A stretch of DNA of 64,000 nucleotides, from assembly GCF_048569485.1 (NCBI RefSeq), contig NW_027442238.1:1-64000 (forward strand), read 5' to 3'. Positions within the stretch are counted from its first letter, which is position 1; every line of letters starts with the position of its first letter. Both the position numbers and the translations under genes were made by a program. The notes beneath the pieces are model-generated. The model saw only the letters and a program-made list of their open reading frames with translations. It was not told the origin of the DNA and did no database searches. The DNA is from Anomaloglossus baeobatrachus (taxonomy: Eukaryota; Chordata; Amphibia; Anura; Aromobatidae). Shown in pieces: positions 1 to 11,885 of this stretch.

Positions 1-108
1 GTAGTAATTCTTTCATAGGCCGCCCTTTCTTAGTATTTGACGTTCCTTATATTGCGGTATGAGGCTTCGCAGTAGGTTGCAAACATTCATCACCCATGAC
101 TGTCCCCA

Positions 109-128
109 ATTGAGCTCAGAAGCTCAAT
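109..128. repeat. Short perfect inverted repeat in spacer (representative)
   Basis: ATTGAGCT, four-base spacer CAGA, AGCTCAAT: an 8-bp perfect stem with a tetraloop, about 520 bp downstream of a U2 3' end and repeated in each unit. It is not a histone stem-loop, which has a different stem sequence. No function is assigned. Confidence 0.6.
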
Positions 129-623
129 GTCTATCATGACCTCTCTTTTAGAATGTCCAAGAGCAAGCAAACTATTCCTCCAGGAGAGGGCGCCAACAGA
201 CTACTAAAGAGATCATCATTACTCAAAGAAAACCCCAAAAACCAATGCATGATAGGAATAAACAGGTAACTTTCTTTGGAGTGGAAGCGGAGAGATCGCA
301 CCAGATGCCAATTCTAGATCTTATCACACCTGTGGTCACTGCAGCAGCAGGTGAATCCACTTTGTCCAAAAGGGATCTATTCCATTCAATTGCAAATGAT
401 CTAGATAAGACAGAGAACTGCAGCACGGGGACATAGCCGAGTTGGTCAGGTTGAGTGGTGATGAGTTTGCTATTTGGATGAATAAAGAAAGTCAAAAGTG
501 TGAAAGATAAAAAACAAAAGGAGGAAGTGTGAAAAGTGAATGGGCCAAATTGAGGTGCATATGAAGACGTATGCTTTCTTCCAATTCATTAAATCGGGCT
601 AATATGAATCAGGTGAATTGAGT

Positions 624-638
624 TCTGCTTTTGGAAAC
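624..638 (-). terminator. snRNA 3' box (representative, copy 1)
   Basis: On the U2 sense strand the sequence is GTTTCCAAAAGCAGA, a full match to the vertebrate snRNA 3' box consensus GTTTN(0-3)AAARNNAGA. It starts 12 nt after the U2 3' end. This element directs Integrator cleavage of the Pol II snRNA precursor. The same box recurs 12 nt after every U2 gene here, including those with split bodies (43231-43245 and 55089-55103). Confidence 0.9.
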
Positions 639-650
639 TGGGTTAAGAAG

Positions 651-838
651 GGGTGCACCGTTCCTGGAGGTACTGCAATACCAGGTCAATGCGTGGAGTG
701 GACAGAGCAAGCTCTTTTTCCATCTCCCTGTTCTAAAAATCCATTTAATATATGGTCCCCAGATAGGGGACGTATCAGATATTAAACTGATAAGAACAGA
801 TACTACACTTGATCTTAGCCAAAAGGCCGAGAAGCGAT
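651..838 (-). ncRNA. U2: U2 spliceosomal snRNA, copy 1
   Basis: U2 snRNA is the RNA core of the U2 snRNP. It pairs with the intron branch site and with U6 in the nuclear spliceosome. Seen here: 5' end ATCGCTTCTCGGCC, stem-loop I (CGGCCTTTTGGCT), branch-site-pairing GTAGTA at nt 33-38, stem IIa/IIb (CCCCTATCTGGGG), Sm site ATTTTTAGA at about nt 99-107 (732-740), stem III with a GAGCTTGCTC hairpin, and stem IV CCTGG...CCAGG around the U2B''-binding loop ATTGCAGTACC. The mature end is placed at GGTGCACCC, giving 188 nt, the usual vertebrate length; the exact 3' nucleotide may vary by a few. The body matches the amphibian/fish form (AGAACAGGGAGATGG). A PSE-like site upstream and a 3' box downstream support an expressed gene. 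Confidence 0.97.
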
Positions 839-885
839 AACCAGAATTGGTTTGGGCCTCGAGTGGCACCCTGGCCTATGCCGGA

Positions 886-904
886 CACATCTTAGGGAGA
901 GAGA
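886..904 (-). promoter_or_regulatory. PSE-like element of U2 promoter (representative, copy 1)
   Basis: Sense-strand TCTCTCTCCCTAAGATGTG lies at -66 to -48 from the U2 start, where the SNAPc-binding proximal sequence element of vertebrate snRNA genes sits. The CTCxCC core followed by an A/T-richer end resembles PSEs of other vertebrate U2 genes. No TATA box lies in the -30 region, as expected for a Pol II snRNA gene. The assignment rests mainly on position. The site is repeated upstream of every copy. Confidence 0.6.
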
Positions 905-1066
905 GCGAGAGGGAGACAAACCCACGCCTACACAAGACATTTTGTCACCCAAGCCAACCCTTGAAAAGGCTGCTTTGCAGAGCAAAAACAAGAAGAAGTG
1001 GTGCGTTTTGCAGCCGCCGCCCACTGCAATGAATCTGAATAACTCCTCCTTTAGGGCGCAAGCAAC

Positions 1067-1079
1067 TCCCCTCCCCCTT
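1067..1079 (-). promoter_or_regulatory. Possible distal sequence element (GA/GC-box), copy 1
   Basis: A G-rich Sp1-like stretch (sense AAGGGGGAGGGGA) lies at about -229 to -241 from the U2 start, the usual distance of the snRNA distal enhancer. I could not find a canonical octamer (ATGCAAAT) beside it. A second GC-rich motif (GGGCGGCGG) lies nearer, at about -176. The distal-element role is inferred from position. Confidence 0.3.
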
Positions 1080-1176
1080 GCAGTCTTTCCAATTCACGAT
1101 ACAAAAAGACGGACAGGACAGGTTGCCTGACTTTCCGTCACTGCCACCCTTTGCCATCCTTACCCGTAGAAAGCCC

Positions 1177-1345
1177 TTTCATCATCCCCAAACCCTAATC
1201 TTTTCCCTTTCCTTCCCAGCCCCCAAACCCTGCCCTCTGTACCTTTCTCACCACCCGCTTCCCTTCTCCTGTCATCCCCCTACCACCCGGGAAAAAAAGA
1301 GATTGCCCCCTCCTTCCACTAGCCCACCCTCCCACCCAAAGAACA
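1177..1345 (+). repeat. Pyrimidine-rich tract of the spacer (representative)
   Basis: Strongly C/T-rich on the plus strand, with runs such as CTTTTCCCTTTCCTTCCC, broken by short A-runs. On the U2 sense strand it is purine-rich and lies about 340-510 bp upstream of the U2 start. It recurs in all units. It could form triplex or R-loop structures or exclude nucleosomes; that is inference. Human RNU2 units also carry a CT-rich repeat, but homology cannot be claimed. Confidence 0.6.
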
Positions 1346-2229
1346 ACTTCTTCTGCGCAGCTTGTTTTCTAGGCAGCAGCGCTATTGTGATGTCATCGGG
1401 GGGCATTGTGACAAGCCGCCAGTGTTCCGTCTCTTCATGTTGTGCACAGTTCAAACGGAAAATACATCAACAGGCAGACTACAGAAAAGCTTACTATCAA
1501 AGGTTAGAGGGGGGCTTTCTCAGAGGGCTTTTTACAGTTTTTCTATTCCCAATTAGCCGTTTAAGTGTACTTATTGAAAGTAGTAATTCTTTCATAGGCC
1601 GCCCTTTCTTAGTATTTGACGTTCCTTATATTGCGGTATGAGGCTTCGCAGTAGGTTGCAAACATTCATCACCCATGACTGTCCCCAATTGAGCTCAGAA
1701 GCTCAATGTCTATCATGACCTCTCTTTTAGAATGTCCAAGAGCAAGCAAACTATTCCTCCAGGAGAGGGCGCCAACAGACTACTAAAGAGATCATCATTA
1801 CTCAAAGAAAACCCCAAAAACCAATGCATGATAGGAATAAACAGGTAACTTTCTTTGGAGTGGAAGCGGAGAGATCGCACCAGATGCCAATTCTAGATCT
1901 TATCACACCTGTGGTCACTGCAGCAGCAGGTGAATCCACTTTGTCCAAAAGGGATCTATTCCATTCAATTGCAAATGATCTAGATAAGACAGAGAACTGC
2001 AGCACGGGGACATAGCCGAGTTGGTCAGGTTGAGTGGTGATGAGTTTGCTATTTGGATGAATAAAGAAAGTCAAAAGTGTGAAAGATAAAAAACAAAAGG
2101 AGGAAGTGTGAAAAGTGAATGGGCCAAATTGAGGTGCATATGAAGACGTATGCTTTCTTCCAATTCATTAAATCGGGCTAATATGAATCAGGTGAATTGA
2201 GTTCTGCTTTTGGAAACTGGGTTAAGAAG

Positions 2230-2417
2230 GGGTGCACCGTTCCTGGAGGTACTGCAATACCAGGTCAATGCGTGGAGTGGACAGAGCAAGCTCTTTTTCC
2301 ATCTCCCTGTTCTAAAAATCCATTTAATATATGGTCCCCAGATAGGGGACGTATCAGATATTAAACTGATAAGAACAGATACTACACTTGATCTTAGCCA
2401 AAAGGCCGAGAAGCGAT
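2230..2417 (-). ncRNA. U2: U2 snRNA, copy 2
   Basis: Same 188-nt gene as copy 1, with its own PSE-like site and 3' box. The offset from copy 1 is 1579 bp because of one extra base in the spacer upstream of copy 1. Confidence 0.96.
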
Positions 2418-3807
2418 AACCAGAATTGGTTTGGGCCTCGAGTGGCACCCTGGCCTATGCCGGACACATCTTAGGGAGAGAGAGCGAGAGGGAGACAAAC
2501 CCACGCCTACACAAGACATTTTGTCACCCAAGCCAACCCTTGAAAAGGCTGCTTTGCAGAGCAAAAACAAGAAGAATGGTGCGTTTTGCAGCCGCCGCCC
2601 ACTGCAATGAATCTGAATAACTCCTCCTTTAGGGCGCAAGCAACTCCCCTCCCCCTTGCAGTCTTTCCAATTCACGATACAAAAAGACGGACAGGACAGG
2701 TTGCCTGACTTTCCGTCACTGCCACCCTTTGCCATCCTTACCCGTAGAAAGCCCTTTCATCATCCCCAAACCCTAATCTTTTCCCTTTCCTTCCCAGCCC
2801 CCAAACCCTGCCCTCTGTACCTTTCTCACCACCCGCTTCCCTTCTCCTGTCATCCCCCTACCACCCGGGAAAAAAAGAGATTGCCCCCTCCTTCCACTAG
2901 CCCACCCTCCCACCCAAAGAACAACTTCTTCTGCGCAGCTTGTTTTCTAGGCAGCAGCGCTATTGTGATGTCATCGGGGGGCATTGTGACAAGCCGCCAG
3001 TGTTCCGTCTCTTCATGTTGTGCACAGTTCAAACGGAAAATACATCAACAGGCAGACTACAGAAAAGCTTACTATCAAAGGTTAGAGGGGGGCTTTCTCA
3101 GAGGGCTTTTTACAGTTTTTCTATTCCCAATTAGCCGTTTAAGTGTACTTATTGAAAGTAGTAATTCTTTCATAGGCCGCCCTTTCTTAGTATTTGACGT
3201 TCCTTATATTGCGGTATGAGGCTTCGCAGTAGGTTGCAAACATTCATCACCCATGACTGTCCCCAATTGAGCTCAGAAGCTCAATGTCTATCATGACCTC
3301 TCTTTTAGAATGTCCAAGAGCAAGCAAACTATTCCTCCAGGAGAGGGCGCCAACAGACTACTAAAGAGATCATCATTACTCAAAGAAAACCCCAAAAACC
3401 AATGCATGATAGGAATAAACAGGTAACTTTCTTTGGAGTGGAAGCGGAGAGATCGCACCAGATGCCAATTCTAGATCTTATCACACCTGTGGTCACTGCA
3501 GCAGCAGGTGAATCCACTTTGTCCAAAAGGGATCTATTCCATTCAATTGCAAATGATCTAGATAAGACAGAGAACTGCAGCACGGGGACATAGCCGAGTT
3601 GGTCAGGTTGAGTGGTGATGAGTTTGCTATTTGGATGAATAAAGAAAGTCAAAAGTGTGAAAGATAAAAAACAAAAGGAGGAAGTGTGAAAAGTGAATGG
3701 GCCAAATTGAGGTGCATATGAAGACGTATGCTTTCTTCCAATTCATTAAATCGGGCTAATATGAATCAGGTGAATTGAGTTCTGCTTTTGGAAACTGGGT
3801 TAAGAAG

Positions 3808-3995
3808 GGGTGCACCGTTCCTGGAGGTACTGCAATACCAGGTCAATGCGTGGAGTGGACAGAGCAAGCTCTTTTTCCATCTCCCTGTTCTAAAAATCCA
3901 TTTAATATATGGTCCCCAGATAGGGGACGTATCAGATATTAAACTGATAAGAACAGATACTACACTTGATCTTAGCCAAAAGGCCGAGAAGCGAT
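3808..3995 (-). ncRNA. U2: U2 snRNA, copy 3
   Basis: No difference from copy 1 noticed. Full promoter and 3' box context. Confidence 0.96.
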
Positions 3996-5385
3996 AACCA
4001 GAATTGGTTTGGGCCTCGAGTGGCACCCTGGCCTATGCCGGACACATCTTAGGGAGAGAGAGCGAGAGGGAGACAAACCCACGCCTACACAAGACATTTT
4101 GTCACCCAAGCCAACCCTTGAAAAGGCTGCTTTGCAGAGCAAAAACAAGAAGAATGGTGCGTTTTGCAGCCGCCGCCCACTGCAATGAATCTGAATAACT
4201 CCTCCTTTAGGGCGCAAGCAACTCCCCTCCCCCTTGCAGTCTTTCCAATTCACGATACAAAAAGACGGACAGGACAGGTTGCCTGACTTTCCGTCACTGC
4301 CACCCTTTGCCATCCTTACCCGTAGAAAGCCCTTTCATCATCCCCAAACCCTAATCTTTTCCCTTTCCTTCCCAGCCCCCAAACCCTGCCCTCTGTACCT
4401 TTCTCACCACCCGCTTCCCTTCTCCTGTCATCCCCCTACCACCCGGGAAAAAAAGAGATTGCCCCCTCCTTCCACTAGCCCACCCTCCCACCCAAAGAAC
4501 AACTTCTTCTGCGCAGCTTGTTTTCTAGGCAGCAGCGCTATTGTGATGTCATCGGGGGGCATTGTGACAAGCCGCCAGTGTTCCGTCTCTTCATGTTGTG
4601 CACAGTTCAAACGGAAAATACATCAACAGGCAGACTACAGAAAAGCTTACTATCAAAGGTTAGAGGGGGGCTTTCTCAGAGGGCTTTTTACAGTTTTTCT
4701 ATTCCCAATTAGCCGTTTAAGTGTACTTATTGAAAGTAGTAATTCTTTCATAGGCCGCCCTTTCTTAGTATTTGACGTTCCTTATATTGCGGTATGAGGC
4801 TTCGCAGTAGGTTGCAAACATTCATCACCCATGACTGTCCCCAATTGAGCTCAGAAGCTCAATGTCTATCATGACCTCTCTTTTAGAATGTCCAAGAGCA
4901 AGCAAACTATTCCTCCAGGAGAGGGCGCCAACAGACTACTAAAGAGATCATCATTACTCAAAGAAAACCCCAAAAACCAATGCATGATAGGAATAAACAG
5001 GTAACTTTCTTTGGAGTGGAAGCGGAGAGATCGCACCAGATGCCAATTCTAGATCTTATCACACCTGTGGTCACTGCAGCAGCAGGTGAATCCACTTTGT
5101 CCAAAAGGGATCTATTCCATTCAATTGCAAATGATCTAGATAAGACAGAGAACTGCAGCACGGGGACATAGCCGAGTTGGTCAGGTTGAGTGGTGATGAG
5201 TTTGCTATTTGGATGAATAAAGAAAGTCAAAAGTGTGAAAGATAAAAAACAAAAGGAGGAAGTGTGAAAAGTGAATGGGCCAAATTGAGGTGCATATGAA
5301 GACGTATGCTTTCTTCCAATTCATTAAATCGGGCTAATATGAATCAGGTGAATTGAGTTCTGCTTTTGGAAACTGGGTTAAGAAG

Positions 5386-5573
5386 GGGTGCACCGTTCCT
5401 GGAGGTACTGCAATACCAGGTCAATGCGTGGAGTGGACAGAGCAAGCTCTTTTTCCATCTCCCTGTTCTAAAAATCCATTTAATATATGGTCCCCAGATA
5501 GGGGACGTATCAGATATTAAACTGATAAGAACAGATACTACACTTGATCTTAGCCAAAAGGCCGAGAAGCGAT
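5386..5573 (-). ncRNA. U2: U2 snRNA, copy 4
   Basis: No difference from copy 1 noticed. Full promoter and 3' box context. Confidence 0.96.
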
Positions 5574-6963
5574 AACCAGAATTGGTTTGGGCCTCGAGTG
5601 GCACCCTGGCCTATGCCGGACACATCTTAGGGAGAGAGAGCGAGAGGGAGACAAACCCACGCCTACACAAGACATTTTGTCACCCAAGCCAACCCTTGAA
5701 AAGGCTGCTTTGCAGAGCAAAAACAAGAAGAATGGTGCGTTTTGCAGCCGCCGCCCACTGCAATGAATCTGAATAACTCCTCCTTTAGGGCGCAAGCAAC
5801 TCCCCTCCCCCTTGCAGTCTTTCCAATTCACGATACAAAAAGACGGACAGGACAGGTTGCCTGACTTTCCGTCACTGCCACCCTTTGCCATCCTTACCCG
5901 TAGAAAGCCCTTTCATCATCCCCAAACCCTAATCTTTTCCCTTTCCTTCCCAGCCCCCAAACCCTGCCCTCTGTACCTTTCTCACCACCCGCTTCCCTTC
6001 TCCTGTCATCCCCCTACCACCCGGGAAAAAAAGAGATTGCCCCCTCCTTCCACTAGCCCACCCTCCCACCCAAAGAACAACTTCTTCTGCGCAGCTTGTT
6101 TTCTAGGCAGCAGCGCTATTGTGATGTCATCGGGGGGCATTGTGACAAGCCGCCAGTGTTCCGTCTCTTCATGTTGTGCACAGTTCAAACGGAAAATACA
6201 TCAACAGGCAGACTACAGAAAAGCTTACTATCAAAGGTTAGAGGGGGGCTTTCTCAGAGGGCTTTTTACAGTTTTTCTATTCCCAATTAGCCGTTTAAGT
6301 GTACTTATTGAAAGTAGTAATTCTTTCATAGGCCGCCCTTTCTTAGTATTTGACGTTCCTTATATTGCGGTATGAGGCTTCGCAGTAGGTTGCAAACATT
6401 CATCACCCATGACTGTCCCCAATTGAGCTCAGAAGCTCAATGTCTATCATGACCTCTCTTTTAGAATGTCCAAGAGCAAGCAAACTATTCCTCCAGGAGA
6501 GGGCGCCAACAGACTACTAAAGAGATCATCATTACTCAAAGAAAACCCCAAAAACCAATGCATGATAGGAATAAACAGGTAACTTTCTTTGGAGTGGAAG
6601 CGGAGAGATCGCACCAGATGCCAATTCTAGATCTTATCACACCTGTGGTCACTGCAGCAGCAGGTGAATCCACTTTGTCCAAAAGGGATCTATTCCATTC
6701 AATTGCAAATGATCTAGATAAGACAGAGAACTGCAGCACGGGGACATAGCCGAGTTGGTCAGGTTGAGTGGTGATGAGTTTGCTATTTGGATGAATAAAG
6801 AAAGTCAAAAGTGTGAAAGATAAAAAACAAAAGGAGGAAGTGTGAAAAGTGAATGGGCCAAATTGAGGTGCATATGAAGACGTATGCTTTCTTCCAATTC
6901 ATTAAATCGGGCTAATATGAATCAGGTGAATTGAGTTCTGCTTTTGGAAACTGGGTTAAGAAG

Positions 6964-7151
6964 GGGTGCACCGTTCCTGGAGGTACTGCAATACCAGGTC
7001 AATGCGTGGAGTGGACAGAGCAAGCTCTTTTTCCATCTCCCTGTTCTAAAAATCCATTTAATATATGGTCCCCAGATAGGGGACGTATCAGATATTAAAC
7101 TGATAAGAACAGATACTACACTTGATCTTAGCCAAAAGGCCGAGAAGCGAT
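6964..7151 (-). ncRNA. U2: U2 snRNA, copy 5
   Basis: No difference from copy 1 noticed. Full promoter and 3' box context. Confidence 0.96.
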
Positions 7152-8541
7152 AACCAGAATTGGTTTGGGCCTCGAGTGGCACCCTGGCCTATGCCGGACA
7201 CATCTTAGGGAGAGAGAGCGAGAGGGAGACAAACCCACGCCTACACAAGACATTTTGTCACCCAAGCCAACCCTTGAAAAGGCTGCTTTGCAGAGCAAAA
7301 ACAAGAAGAATGGTGCGTTTTGCAGCCGCCGCCCACTGCAATGAATCTGAATAACTCCTCCTTTAGGGCGCAAGCAACTCCCCTCCCCCTTGCAGTCTTT
7401 CCAATTCACGATACAAAAAGACGGACAGGACAGGTTGCCTGACTTTCCGTCACTGCCACCCTTTGCCATCCTTACCCGTAGAAAGCCCTTTCATCATCCC
7501 CAAACCCTAATCTTTTCCCTTTCCTTCCCAGCCCCCAAACCCTGCCCTCTGTACCTTTCTCACCACCCGCTTCCCTTCTCCTGTCATCCCCCTACCACCC
7601 GGGAAAAAAAGAGATTGCCCCCTCCTTCCACTAGCCCACCCTCCCACCCAAAGAACAACTTCTTCTGCGCAGCTTGTTTTCTAGGCAGCAGCGCTATTGT
7701 GATGTCATCGGGGGGCATTGTGACAAGCCGCCAGTGTTCCGTCTCTTCATGTTGTGCACAGTTCAAACGGAAAATACATCAACAGGCAGACTACAGAAAA
7801 GCTTACTATCAAAGGTTAGAGGGGGGCTTTCTCAGAGGGCTTTTTACAGTTTTTCTATTCCCAATTAGCCGTTTAAGTGTACTTATTGAAAGTAGTAATT
7901 CTTTCATAGGCCGCCCTTTCTTAGTATTTGACGTTCCTTATATTGCGGTATGAGGCTTCGCAGTAGGTTGCAAACATTCATCACCCATGACTGTCCCCAA
8001 TTGAGCTCAGAAGCTCAATGTCTATCATGACCTCTCTTTTAGAATGTCCAAGAGCAAGCAAACTATTCCTCCAGGAGAGGGCGCCAACAGACTACTAAAG
8101 AGATCATCATTACTCAAAGAAAACCCCAAAAACCAATGCATGATAGGAATAAACAGGTAACTTTCTTTGGAGTGGAAGCGGAGAGATCGCACCAGATGCC
8201 AATTCTAGATCTTATCACACCTGTGGTCACTGCAGCAGCAGGTGAATCCACTTTGTCCAAAAGGGATCTATTCCATTCAATTGCAAATGATCTAGATAAG
8301 ACAGAGAACTGCAGCACGGGGACATAGCCGAGTTGGTCAGGTTGAGTGGTGATGAGTTTGCTATTTGGATGAATAAAGAAAGTCAAAAGTGTGAAAGATA
8401 AAAAACAAAAGGAGGAAGTGTGAAAAGTGAATGGGCCAAATTGAGGTGCATATGAAGACGTATGCTTTCTTCCAATTCATTAAATCGGGCTAATATGAAT
8501 CAGGTGAATTGAGTTCTGCTTTTGGAAACTGGGTTAAGAAG

Positions 8542-8729
8542 GGGTGCACCGTTCCTGGAGGTACTGCAATACCAGGTCAATGCGTGGAGTGGACAGAGCA
8601 AGCTCTTTTTCCATCTCCCTGTTCTAAAAATCCATTTAATATATGGTCCCCAGATAGGGGACGTATCAGATATTAAACTGATAAGAACAGATACTACACT
8701 TGATCTTAGCCAAAAGGCCGAGAAGCGAT
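8542..8729 (-). ncRNA. U2: U2 snRNA, copy 6
   Basis: No difference from copy 1 noticed. Full promoter and 3' box context. Confidence 0.96.
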
Positions 8730-10119
8730 AACCAGAATTGGTTTGGGCCTCGAGTGGCACCCTGGCCTATGCCGGACACATCTTAGGGAGAGAGAGCGAG
8801 AGGGAGACAAACCCACGCCTACACAAGACATTTTGTCACCCAAGCCAACCCTTGAAAAGGCTGCTTTGCAGAGCAAAAACAAGAAGAATGGTGCGTTTTG
8901 CAGCCGCCGCCCACTGCAATGAATCTGAATAACTCCTCCTTTAGGGCGCAAGCAACTCCCCTCCCCCTTGCAGTCTTTCCAATTCACGATACAAAAAGAC
9001 GGACAGGACAGGTTGCCTGACTTTCCGTCACTGCCACCCTTTGCCATCCTTACCCGTAGAAAGCCCTTTCATCATCCCCAAACCCTAATCTTTTCCCTTT
9101 CCTTCCCAGCCCCCAAACCCTGCCCTCTGTACCTTTCTCACCACCCGCTTCCCTTCTCCTGTCATCCCCCTACCACCCGGGAAAAAAAGAGATTGCCCCC
9201 TCCTTCCACTAGCCCACCCTCCCACCCAAAGAACAACTTCTTCTGCGCAGCTTGTTTTCTAGGCAGCAGCGCTATTGTGATGTCATCGGGGGGCATTGTG
9301 ACAAGCCGCCAGTGTTCCGTCTCTTCATGTTGTGCACAGTTCAAACGGAAAATACATCAACAGGCAGACTACAGAAAAGCTTACTATCAAAGGTTAGAGG
9401 GGGGCTTTCTCAGAGGGCTTTTTACAGTTTTTCTATTCCCAATTAGCCGTTTAAGTGTACTTATTGAAAGTAGTAATTCTTTCATAGGCCGCCCTTTCTT
9501 AGTATTTGACGTTCCTTATATTGCGGTATGAGGCTTCGCAGTAGGTTGCAAACATTCATCACCCATGACTGTCCCCAATTGAGCTCAGAAGCTCAATGTC
9601 TATCATGACCTCTCTTTTAGAATGTCCAAGAGCAAGCAAACTATTCCTCCAGGAGAGGGCGCCAACAGACTACTAAAGAGATCATCATTACTCAAAGAAA
9701 ACCCCAAAAACCAATGCATGATAGGAATAAACAGGTAACTTTCTTTGGAGTGGAAGCGGAGAGATCGCACCAGATGCCAATTCTAGATCTTATCACACCT
9801 GTGGTCACTGCAGCAGCAGGTGAATCCACTTTGTCCAAAAGGGATCTATTCCATTCAATTGCAAATGATCTAGATAAGACAGAGAACTGCAGCACGGGGA
9901 CATAGCCGAGTTGGTCAGGTTGAGTGGTGATGAGTTTGCTATTTGGATGAATAAAGAAAGTCAAAAGTGTGAAAGATAAAAAACAAAAGGAGGAAGTGTG
10001 AAAAGTGAATGGGCCAAATTGAGGTGCATATGAAGACGTATGCTTTCTTCCAATTCATTAAATCGGGCTAATATGAATCAGGTGAATTGAGTTCTGCTTT
10101 TGGAAACTGGGTTAAGAAG

Positions 10120-10307
10120 GGGTGCACCGTTCCTGGAGGTACTGCAATACCAGGTCAATGCGTGGAGTGGACAGAGCAAGCTCTTTTTCCATCTCCCTGT
10201 TCTAAAAATCCATTTAATATATGGTCCCCAGATAGGGGACGTATCAGATATTAAACTGATAAGAACAGATACTACACTTGATCTTAGCCAAAAGGCCGAG
10301 AAGCGAT
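10120..10307 (-). ncRNA. U2: U2 snRNA, copy 7
   Basis: No difference from copy 1 noticed. Full promoter and 3' box context. Confidence 0.96.
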
Positions 10308-11697
10308 AACCAGAATTGGTTTGGGCCTCGAGTGGCACCCTGGCCTATGCCGGACACATCTTAGGGAGAGAGAGCGAGAGGGAGACAAACCCACGCCTAC
10401 ACAAGACATTTTGTCACCCAAGCCAACCCTTGAAAAGGCTGCTTTGCAGAGCAAAAACAAGAAGAATGGTGCGTTTTGCAGCCGCCGCCCACTGCAATGA
10501 ATCTGAATAACTCCTCCTTTAGGGCGCAAGCAACTCCCCTCCCCCTTGCAGTCTTTCCAATTCACGATACAAAAAGACGGACAGGACAGGTTGCCTGACT
10601 TTCCGTCACTGCCACCCTTTGCCATCCTTACCCGTAGAAAGCCCTTTCATCATCCCCAAACCCTAATCTTTTCCCTTTCCTTCCCAGCCCCCAAACCCTG
10701 CCCTCTGTACCTTTCTCACCACCCGCTTCCCTTCTCCTGTCATCCCCCTACCACCCGGGAAAAAAAGAGATTGCCCCCTCCTTCCACTAGCCCACCCTCC
10801 CACCCAAAGAACAACTTCTTCTGCGCAGCTTGTTTTCTAGGCAGCAGCGCTATTGTGATGTCATCGGGGGGCATTGTGACAAGCCGCCAGTGTTCCGTCT
10901 CTTCATGTTGTGCACAGTTCAAACGGAAAATACATCAACAGGCAGACTACAGAAAAGCTTACTATCAAAGGTTAGAGGGGGGCTTTCTCAGAGGGCTTTT
11001 TACAGTTTTTCTATTCCCAATTAGCCGTTTAAGTGTACTTATTGAAAGTAGTAATTCTTTCATAGGCCGCCCTTTCTTAGTATTTGACGTTCCTTATATT
11101 GCGGTATGAGGCTTCGCAGTAGGTTGCAAACATTCATCACCCATGACTGTCCCCAATTGAGCTCAGAAGCTCAATGTCTATCATGACCTCTCTTTTAGAA
11201 TGTCCAAGAGCAAGCAAACTATTCCTCCAGGAGAGGGCGCCAACAGACTACTAAAGAGATCATCATTACTCAAAGAAAACCCCAAAAACCAATGCATGAT
11301 AGGAATAAACAGGTAACTTTCTTTGGAGTGGAAGCGGAGAGATCGCACCAGATGCCAATTCTAGATCTTATCACACCTGTGGTCACTGCAGCAGCAGGTG
11401 AATCCACTTTGTCCAAAAGGGATCTATTCCATTCAATTGCAAATGATCTAGATAAGACAGAGAACTGCAGCACGGGGACATAGCCGAGTTGGTCAGGTTG
11501 AGTGGTGATGAGTTTGCTATTTGGATGAATAAAGAAAGTCAAAAGTGTGAAAGATAAAAAACAAAAGGAGGAAGTGTGAAAAGTGAATGGGCCAAATTGA
11601 GGTGCATATGAAGACGTATGCTTTCTTCCAATTCATTAAATCGGGCTAATATGAATCAGGTGAATTGAGTTCTGCTTTTGGAAACTGGGTTAAGAAG

Positions 11698-11885
11698 GGG
11701 TGCACCGTTCCTGGAGGTACTGCAATACCAGGTCAATGCGTGGAGTGGACAGAGCAAGCTCTTTTTCCATCTCCCTGTTCTAAAAATCCATTTAATATAT
11801 GGTCCCCAGATAGGGGACGTATCAGATATTAAACTGATAAGAACAGATACTACACTTGATCTTAGCCAAAAGGCCGAGAAGCGAT
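11698..11885 (-). ncRNA. U2: U2 snRNA, copy 8
   Basis: No difference from copy 1 noticed. Full promoter and 3' box context. Confidence 0.96.

Larger units (their letters stand above)
839..2229. other. U2 array spacer (representative, between copies 1 and 2)
   Basis: About 1390 bp with no gene I can support. In order from the U2 start outward it holds the PSE-like site, a GA/GC-rich zone near -240, a pyrimidine-rich stretch on the plus strand (about 1177-1345), a CRE-like TGATGTCATC near 1388, a short perfect hairpin (1688-1707), a box-A-like TAGCCGAGTTGG (2013-2024) and an A-rich tract (near 2085). It ends with the 3' box of the next gene. Open frames in this spacer recur unchanged in every unit only because the DNA is duplicated. 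They lack recognisable domains and one (86 codons) runs antisense into U2, so I do not call them genes. Confidence 0.85.

Noticed and set aside
609-869. 86-codon and 69-codon open frames covering U2 on both strands
   Set aside because: Both are translations of a non-coding RNA gene. The plus-strand frame is interrupted in copy 17 without consequence for neighbours.
1189-1200. Telomere-like CCCTAA
   Set aside because: A single occurrence within a pyrimidine-rich tract, with no tandem repeat.
1078-1641. 187-codon plus-strand open frame present in every unit
   Set aside because: Low-complexity Pro/Ser/His peptide translated from the pyrimidine-rich tract. Its recurrence only reflects the tandem repeat. 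No domain and no supporting signals.
1650-1690. C/D-box snoRNA-like GTGATGA and CTGA on the minus strand of the spacer
   Set aside because: Boxes are too far apart, there is no terminal stem, and no C'/D' pair.
2394-2735. 113-codon minus-strand open frame upstream of and into U2
   Set aside because: It runs through the U2 promoter and into the U2 5' end on the sense strand. It is disrupted by the one extra base in unit 1, so it is not maintained as a gene.
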